Below are positions 1 to 4,544 of a stretch of DNA of 7,082 bases, in pieces (position 1 is the stretch's first letter; each line of letters opens with the position of its first letter). The notes under the pieces are model-generated. The model did not search any database and was not told the origin of the DNA. It saw only the letters and a program-made list of their open reading frames with translations. Made by a program: the position numbers and the translations under genes. Source of the stretch: Planctomycetota bacterium. GTDB lineage: Bacteria > Planctomycetota > SZUA-567. Location: contig JAJBTL010000450.1 in the NCBI GenBank assembly GCA_020860865.1, positions 1 through 7,082 on the forward strand, written 5' to 3'.

Positions 1-617
1 ATCCCCGGGTCATCGACTGCCCGAGCCCGGGCGCCGGCAGCGTCCACGGCAAGGTCACCCTCGACGCCGTCGCCCAGGACGGCATCCAGTTAAAAGTCAA
101 GGGCCGCGTCACCGTCCGGACCAATTTCGCGCGGCTCGTCGGCGGCGCCACCGACGAGACCATCATCGCCCGCGTCGGCGAAGGCATCGTCTCCGCCATC
201 GGTTCGTCCATCGACTACAAGCAGGTGCTGGAAAACCCGGACCGCATCTCGAAAGCGGTTCTCGCCAAGGGTCTCGACGCCGGCACGGCCTTCGACATCC
301 TGTCCATCGACATTGCCGATGTTGACGTTGGCGAGAACGTCGGGGCAAAGCTGGAAATCGACCGGGCCCAGGCCAAGAAACAGGTGGCCCAGGCCGACGC
401 GGAAAAACGCGCCGCCGAAGCCCGCGCCAGCCAGGCGGAACAGGAAGCCCGGATCTCCGAAATGCGCGCCAAGGTCGTCGCGGCCGAATCGGAAATTCCC
501 CTCGCCATCGCGGAAGCGTTCCGGAGCGGCAATCTCGGCATCATGGACTACTACCGCATGAACAATATCACGGCCTATACCCACATGCGGCGCGCCATCG
601 GGGGACCGAAGGACTAA
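1..617 (+). CDS. floA: Flotillin-like protein FloA (UPF0365), 3' part
   Basis: FloA-type flotillins are membrane-anchored scaffold proteins that assemble into foci and organise functional membrane microdomains. The gene is cut by the left edge: the frame opens at base 3 and gives 204 residues ending in TAA (615-617). The family is about 330 aa, so the N-terminal membrane anchor and the start of the PHB domain are missing. Visible residues show the FloA-characteristic block VGGATDETIIARVGEGIVSA (about 46-65), the DILSIDIADVDVGENVGAKL stretch, then a coiled-coil tract rich in Ala, Glu, Lys and Arg (about 118-170). The conserved tail reads SGNLGIMDYYRMNNI. Segment 7-14 (PSPGAGSV) lies just before the conserved DAVAQDGI block. 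It is followed by a GC-rich hairpin and a co-directional hypothetical gene. Identification is confident from family recall; the Gly/Ala-rich segment near residue 10 may be lineage-specific. Confidence 0.93.
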   Translation, partial: PRVIDCPSPGAGSVHGKVTLDAVAQDGIQLKVKGRVTVRTNFARLVGGATDETIIARVGEGIVSAIGSSIDYKQVLENPDRISKAVLAKGLDAGTAFDILSIDIADVDVGENVGAKLEIDRAQAKKQVAQADAEKRAAEARASQAEQEARISEMRAKVVAAESEIPLAIAEAFRSGNLGIMDYYRMNNITAYTHMRRAIGGPKD

Positions 618-646
618 ACCAAGTACCCGCAAAACCGCATAACGCC

Positions 647-682
647 GCCCGGCCGCGACACGCCCTACCGTCGCGGCCGGGC
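647..682 (+). terminator. GC-rich hairpin downstream of floA, no U-tract
   Basis: Bases 647-659 are perfectly complementary to 670-682, giving a 13-bp stem with a 10-nt loop (660-669), 30 nt after the floA stop. The stem is almost all G/C. It is followed by AAAACC rather than a T-run, so it is not a classical intrinsic terminator. It could be a U-tract-less terminator, a 3'-end stabiliser or an attenuator allowing partial read-through to the next gene. The hairpin is seen directly; its role is inferred. Confidence 0.5.
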
Positions 683-868
683 AAAACCACCGCCGGCTAC
701 TTGCACCTGGCAGTCCTCGAAAGAGGCTCTGATTCGCGGTCTATCCGAGGTTGCCATAGGTGGCCACAGCCAGCGCCGCTGCGCCAGCGGGGTACCATTC
801 AACCGCGGACACAGTCTCGCACCGCGACGCTCCCGGCCCTGCGGTTTTCATAATTTCGCATCTGCACG

Positions 869-884
869 AAAGGCACCTATCGTG
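869..884 (+). promoter_or_regulatory. Ribosome-binding site deciding a GTG start at 882
   Basis: GAAAGG at 868-873 sits 8 nt before GTG 882. The next in-frame ATG (891) would be 17 nt away, too far, so the GTG is preferred. A CATAAT hexamer at 849-854 is a possible -10 element, but no good -35 partner lies 16-18 bp upstream. Confidence 0.6.
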
Positions 885-1493
885 TTTGAAATGCTCTTGG
901 AAGCACTCAAGGAACTCTTCGACCCGACGCCAAACCGGCCGCCGCCGCGCCGCCGCGCCAGCCAGTCCGGAACTCCCGGAGGACAACCTGTCTCTCCGGA
1001 CCAAACGGCCCGGCCAGGCGAGGTCCGGCGGGCGCCGTCCGGCGCGCCGGCCGAAGTGACTATCGAGGACGTGTTCCGTAAACTCCTCACCGGCGAAGAC
1101 GAGGCCGCCCGCGAAGCGCGGCACCGCGACCGGGAAGCGACGGAACAGGCCGAAACGGCCGGCCGCACCGGGCCGGCGCGGGCAGCCAGGCAATCCGGCC
1201 GCCGTTCGGCCAGACAGGGACGGGGCAGTCAGGCCGTTCCGGCCAACGCGGCGCAAGTGGTCGCGCCAAAGCCGCGCCCGGCCCAGGCGGCACGGCCGTT
1301 GTCTTTTCAGGAAACCATCGCCCGGGCCGAGCGCCAGGACGCGGTCTTTAAGGAAGAGCAGGACGCGGAAAAGGGCGTATACGGTTTGGAATTCGTCCAG
1401 AAGCTCCGGAGTAATCCCGCCGCCGCCCGGGAGGCGTTTGTCTCGGCGGAAATATTCGGGCGACCGCTCAGTGAACGGCGGATGGATTTTTAA
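882..1493 (+). CDS. Hypothetical Arg/Ala/Pro-rich protein between floA and hslU
   Basis: I do not recognise a named family. The 203-aa product has no signal peptide or membrane segment. Residues 1-13 (MFEMLLEALKELF) form a short amphipathic helix. Residues 14-55 are Pro/Arg/Ser-rich and probably disordered. Residues 58-90 (IEDVFRKLLTGEDEAAREAR and onward) look helical and charged. Residues 91-138 are Ala/Arg/Gln low complexity with many Arg. The C-terminus (139-203) looks folded, with helices around QETIARAERQDAVFKEEQ and FVQKLRSNPAAAREAFVSAE, ending IFGRPLSERRMDF. The gene is co-directional with floA and hslU, has a good ribosome-binding site and strongly GC-biased third codon positions, and so is probably real. 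The ends may bind partners, with the basic middle acting as a flexible linker; this is speculation. Antisense reading frames over the same DNA lack such support. Confidence 0.75.
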   Translation: MFEMLLEALKELFDPTPNRPPPRRRASQSGTPGGQPVSPDQTARPGEVRRAPSGAPAEVTIEDVFRKLLTGEDEAAREARHRDREATEQAETAGRTGPARAARQSGRRSARQGRGSQAVPANAAQVVAPKPRPAQAARPLSFQETIARAERQDAVFKEEQDAEKGVYGLEFVQKLRSNPAAAREAFVSAEIFGRPLSERRMDF

Positions 1494-1516
1494 CGTGATA
1501 CCGTTATACTTGTATG

Positions 1517-1532
1517 GAGCCGTTCGCGGCTC
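1517..1532 (+). promoter_or_regulatory. Short hairpin with UUCG loop upstream of hslU
   Basis: GAGCCG (1517-1522) and CGGCTC (1527-1532) pair perfectly around a TTCG tetraloop. The closing pair is G-C, not the C-G of the extra-stable cUUCGg loop. It lies 24 nt after the upstream stop codon and 8 nt before a second hairpin, in what would be the hslU 5' leader if transcription reads through. TATACT at 1505-1510 could be a -10 box, but no matching -35 is apparent. Confidence 0.4.
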
Positions 1533-1539
1533 GTGAGAA

Positions 1540-1566
1540 AGGCCGACGGTCCCATGCCGTCGGCCT
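1540..1566 (+). terminator. Second hairpin before hslU, no U-tract
   Basis: GGCCGACGG (1541-1549) pairs perfectly with CCGTCGGCC (1557-1565); an A-T pair extends the stem to 10 bp, with a 7-nt loop. The downstream bases are GCTCAAAACC, not a T-run. As after floA, a GC-rich stem is followed by CAAAACC. It could weakly terminate the upstream gene or act as a leader structure for hslU. Confidence 0.45.
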
Positions 1567-1583
1567 GCTCAAAACCTCATAGT

Positions 1584-1599
1584 AAAGGGAGTACTCGCA

Positions 1600-1602
<3 letters not shown>
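1584..1602 (+). promoter_or_regulatory. Ribosome-binding site for the hslU GTG start
   Basis: AAAGGGAG at 1584-1591 is an excellent Shine-Dalgarno match, 8 nt before GTG 1600. The in-frame ATG at 1627 would give an N-terminus aligning residue for residue with E. coli HslU, but it has no ribosome-binding site of its own, so GTG 1600 is preferred. Confidence 0.75.
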
Positions 1603-2967
<1,365 letters not shown>

Positions 2968-3001
2968 ATGAACTTCGTTTATAGGCGCACAAATCAAAAT
3001 C

Positions 3002-3033
3002 AATGGGATCGGCCAAGCCGGTCCCATTTTCTT
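3002..3033 (+). terminator. Intrinsic terminator of hslU
   Basis: A 12-bp stem pairs 3002-3013 with 3017-3028 (one G-U wobble) around a 3-nt CAA loop, followed by TTCTT directly after the closing TT (TTTTCTT overall). It lies 34 nt after the hslU stop. The opposite strand has only a short T-run, so it acts mainly on + transcription and separates hslU from the dehydrogenase. Confidence 0.88.
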
Positions 3034-3153
3034 ATGGCTCCATATATCCACTCCGACCGGCCCGACGACCCAAACCTCTGGCTGCGTGGTAACGGCCATC
3101 GGCCAGCCTGAAAAGCGATCAGACAGCCTCGAAGCCGAGCTGGCGTTCGTCGT
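3034..3153. other. GC-rich intergenic stretch without a supported gene
   Basis: This 120-nt piece follows the hslU terminator and precedes the AT-rich leader. It contains only a 25-codon ORF (3034-3111) with no ribosome-binding site; the ATG overlaps the terminator's T-run. Its coding-like GC-rich composition contrasts sharply with the leader that follows. It could be a decayed coding remnant or a dispersed intergenic repeat; I cannot tell which from this window alone. Confidence 0.4.
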
Positions 3154-3174
3154 ATTAGTGGATTATCAACTAAT
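3154..3174. promoter_or_regulatory. 21-bp near-perfect dyad, candidate operator
   Basis: Half-sites ATTAGTGGAT (3154-3163) and ATCAACTAAT (3165-3174) flank a central T (3164). Nine of ten base pairs are complementary; only the sixth pair inward is mismatched. Such a dyad with 10-bp arms fits a homodimeric regulator. It lies 46 bp upstream of a TATAAT hexamer and 171 bp upstream of the dehydrogenase start, a position better suited to an activator than to a simple repressor. It could equally be the edge of a small mobile repeat. Confidence 0.45.
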
Positions 3175-3344
3175 TCCGGAAAGTCCCCGCCACCATAAAC
3201 TAATTTAAATGGAATAAGATATAATAATTCTCCTATCAAATAGAGAAATTTATATTTTATTATTGCATTTCCGACTAAATGATGATAATCTTCTCTATAT
3301 CCGTTTTCCAGAAATTTTTCCTTATTTATTTGAAAGGGGTTACC
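3175..3344 (+). promoter_or_regulatory. AT-rich leader and promoter region of the dehydrogenase
   Basis: The DNA becomes strikingly AT-rich from about 3195 to 3330, unlike the GC-rich genes on both sides. A consensus TATAAT lies at 3220-3225, but with no clear -35 17 bp upstream. An alternative is TTGCAT (3263-3268) with GATAAT (3284-3289) at a 15-bp spacing. A second imperfect dyad (3228-3247: TTCTC, a bulged C, TAT, loop CAA, then ATAGAGAA) would overlap the start point expected from the first TATAAT. The region probably drives strong, regulated expression; which hexamer is used is unresolved. Confidence 0.5.
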
Positions 3345-3347
3345 ATG
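3333..3347 (+). promoter_or_regulatory. Ribosome-binding site fixing the dehydrogenase start
   Basis: AAAGGGG (3333-3339) lies 5 nt before ATG 3345. An in-frame ATG at 3279 would add 22 hydrophobic residues translated from the AT-rich leader. The 3345 start instead gives MRGFAM, matching the MKGFAM start of Thermoanaerobacter secondary alcohol dehydrogenase. Confidence 0.85.
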
Positions 3348-4400
3348 AGAGGTTTTGCGATGCGGAAGATCGGCCTGGCCGGCTGGATTGAGAAAGAGAA
3401 GCCGGTCGCCGGTCCGTACGACGCCATTGTCGAGCCGCTGGCCTTGGCGCCGTGCACGTCGGATATCCACACGGTGTATGAAGGCGCCATGGGCGAAAAG
3501 ACCGACCTTATCCTCGGCCATGAAGCGGTCGGCCGGGTGGTCGAGGTCGGCCCCGAGGTCAAGTACATCCAGCCGGGCGACCGGGTGGTGGTGCCGGCGA
3601 TTACCCCGGAATGGCGTTCTGTTGAAATCCAGAACGGTGTCCCGGCCCAGCACTCCGAGGGCATGCTCACCGGCTGGAAGTTTTCGAACATCAAGGACGG
3701 CGTGTTCGCCGAATATTTCCACGTCAACGACGCCGACATGAACCTGGCCAAGATGCCCCACAACATCACCCTGGAGCAGGCGGCGATGATGCCGGACATG
3801 ATGACGACCGGCTTTCACGGCGCGGAACTGGCCGACGTCCAGTACGGCGCGAGCGTTGCCGTCATCGGTATCGGCCCGGTCGGCCTGATGGCTGTGGCGG
3901 CGTCCGCCCTCCGTGGCGCCGGCCGCATCTACGCCGTTGGCAGCCGTCCGCGTTGCGTCGAACTGGCGTTGGAATACGGCGCCACCGACAGCATCAACTA
4001 CCGGAAAGGCGACATTGTCGAACAGATTATCGAAGCGAACAAGGGCGAAGTCGACCACGTCATCGTCGCCGGCGGCAATGAGGACGTCATGAAACAGGCG
4101 GTGACGATGTTGAAGCCGGGCGGCACCATCGGCAACATCAACTACTTCGGCACCAGCGAAATCGTCCCGATTCCGCGCCTCGCCTGGGGTTCCGGCATGG
4201 CCCACAAGACCATCCGTGGCGGCCTCTGCCCCGGCGGCCGCGGCCGGATGGAACGGATGATTAGCCTTGTCGTGAACGGCCGCGTCGATCCGAGCAAGAT
4301 GGTCACCCACACCTTTAAAGGCCTGGAAGGCGTCGAAACCGGCCTCGAACTGATGCGGAACAAACCGGCCGAAGTTATCAAGCCGGTCGTCCTGGTGTAG
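3345..4400 (+). CDS. adh: NADP-dependent secondary alcohol dehydrogenase, zinc type
   Basis: A medium-chain zinc dehydrogenase that interconverts secondary alcohols (such as isopropanol) and ketones (such as acetone) in the cytoplasm. The 351-aa product closely follows the Thermoanaerobacter brockii and Clostridium beijerinckii enzymes, which are about 351-352 aa. Catalytic-zinc ligands are Cys37, His59, Glu60 and Asp151 (Asp150 in T. brockii; one residue is inserted near 100 here). The Rossmann motif GIGPVG spans 175-180. The NADP-specificity residues known from T. brockii (Gly198, Ser199, Arg200, Tyr218) correspond to Gly199, Ser200, Arg201 and Tyr219, so NADP(H) use is well supported. The structural-zinc four-cysteine lobe is absent, as in that subfamily. 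Terminators on both sides and an AT-rich leader indicate a single-gene transcript. The body has GC-rich codon use like hslU, so recent import of the coding part is not evident. Substrate range (isopropanol, 2-butanol or other) is inferred. Confidence 0.95.
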   Translation: MRGFAMRKIGLAGWIEKEKPVAGPYDAIVEPLALAPCTSDIHTVYEGAMGEKTDLILGHEAVGRVVEVGPEVKYIQPGDRVVVPAITPEWRSVEIQNGVPAQHSEGMLTGWKFSNIKDGVFAEYFHVNDADMNLAKMPHNITLEQAAMMPDMMTTGFHGAELADVQYGASVAVIGIGPVGLMAVAASALRGAGRIYAVGSRPRCVELALEYGATDSINYRKGDIVEQIIEANKGEVDHVIVAGGNEDVMKQAVTMLKPGGTIGNINYFGTSEIVPIPRLAWGSGMAHKTIRGGLCPGGRGRMERMISLVVNGRVDPSKMVTHTFKGLEGVETGLELMRNKPAEVIKPVVLV

Positions 4401-4429
4401 TTCGAATCCCGACGCGTTATACTGATAGT

Positions 4430-4465
4430 AAAAAGCGCCCCGTGCTCAGCGGGGCGCTTTTTTAT
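4430..4465. terminator. Bidirectional intrinsic terminator between convergent genes
   Basis: Bases 4430-4442 pair perfectly with 4450-4462, a 13-bp stem around a 7-nt loop (TGCTCAG). On the + strand the stem ends in TTTTTT (4458-4463); on the - strand five A's at 4430-4434 give a matching U-run. It lies 30 nt after the dehydrogenase stop and about 80 nt past the RTX stop, and so can serve both genes. The remaining spacer to 4544 holds no gene; CTGACTTGTCAG (4487-4498) is a minor palindrome. Confidence 0.9.
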
Positions 4466-4544
4466 TGGGTATTGGTTGCACAGTGCCTGACTTGTCAGTT
4501 GCAGCCAGCGGGACATGGACATTGACGACGTTCTTAGTCCACTA

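Noticed and set aside
741..1256. 171-codon - strand frame opposite the hypothetical gene
   Set aside because: The + strand frame has a good ribosome-binding site, a helical C-terminus and consistent direction with its neighbours; this frame has none of these.
1502..1510. CGTTATACT shortly after two different stop codons (also 4415-4423)
   Set aside because: A 9-base match occurring twice is weak. TATACT could be a -10 box, but neither copy has a suitable -35.
3034..3111. 25-codon ORF after the hslU terminator
   Set aside because: Its ATG abuts the terminator T-run, it has no ribosome-binding site, and the peptide is not recognisable.
3279..3344. Upstream in-frame ATG extending the dehydrogenase by 22 residues
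   Set aside because: The extension is translated from the AT-rich leader, lacks a good ribosome-binding site, and is absent from the known enzymes, which start at the equivalent of MRGFAM.
3000..4310. 436-codon open frame on the - strand opposite the dehydrogenase
   Set aside because: It mirrors the codon structure of a well-supported enzyme gene and crosses its promoter and the hslU terminator. There is no convincing start signal or recognisable protein.
4487..4498. CTGACTTGTCAG palindrome between the convergent genes
   Set aside because: It has only 5-bp arms and a 2-nt centre, with no promoter or T-run nearby; short palindromes like this arise by chance.
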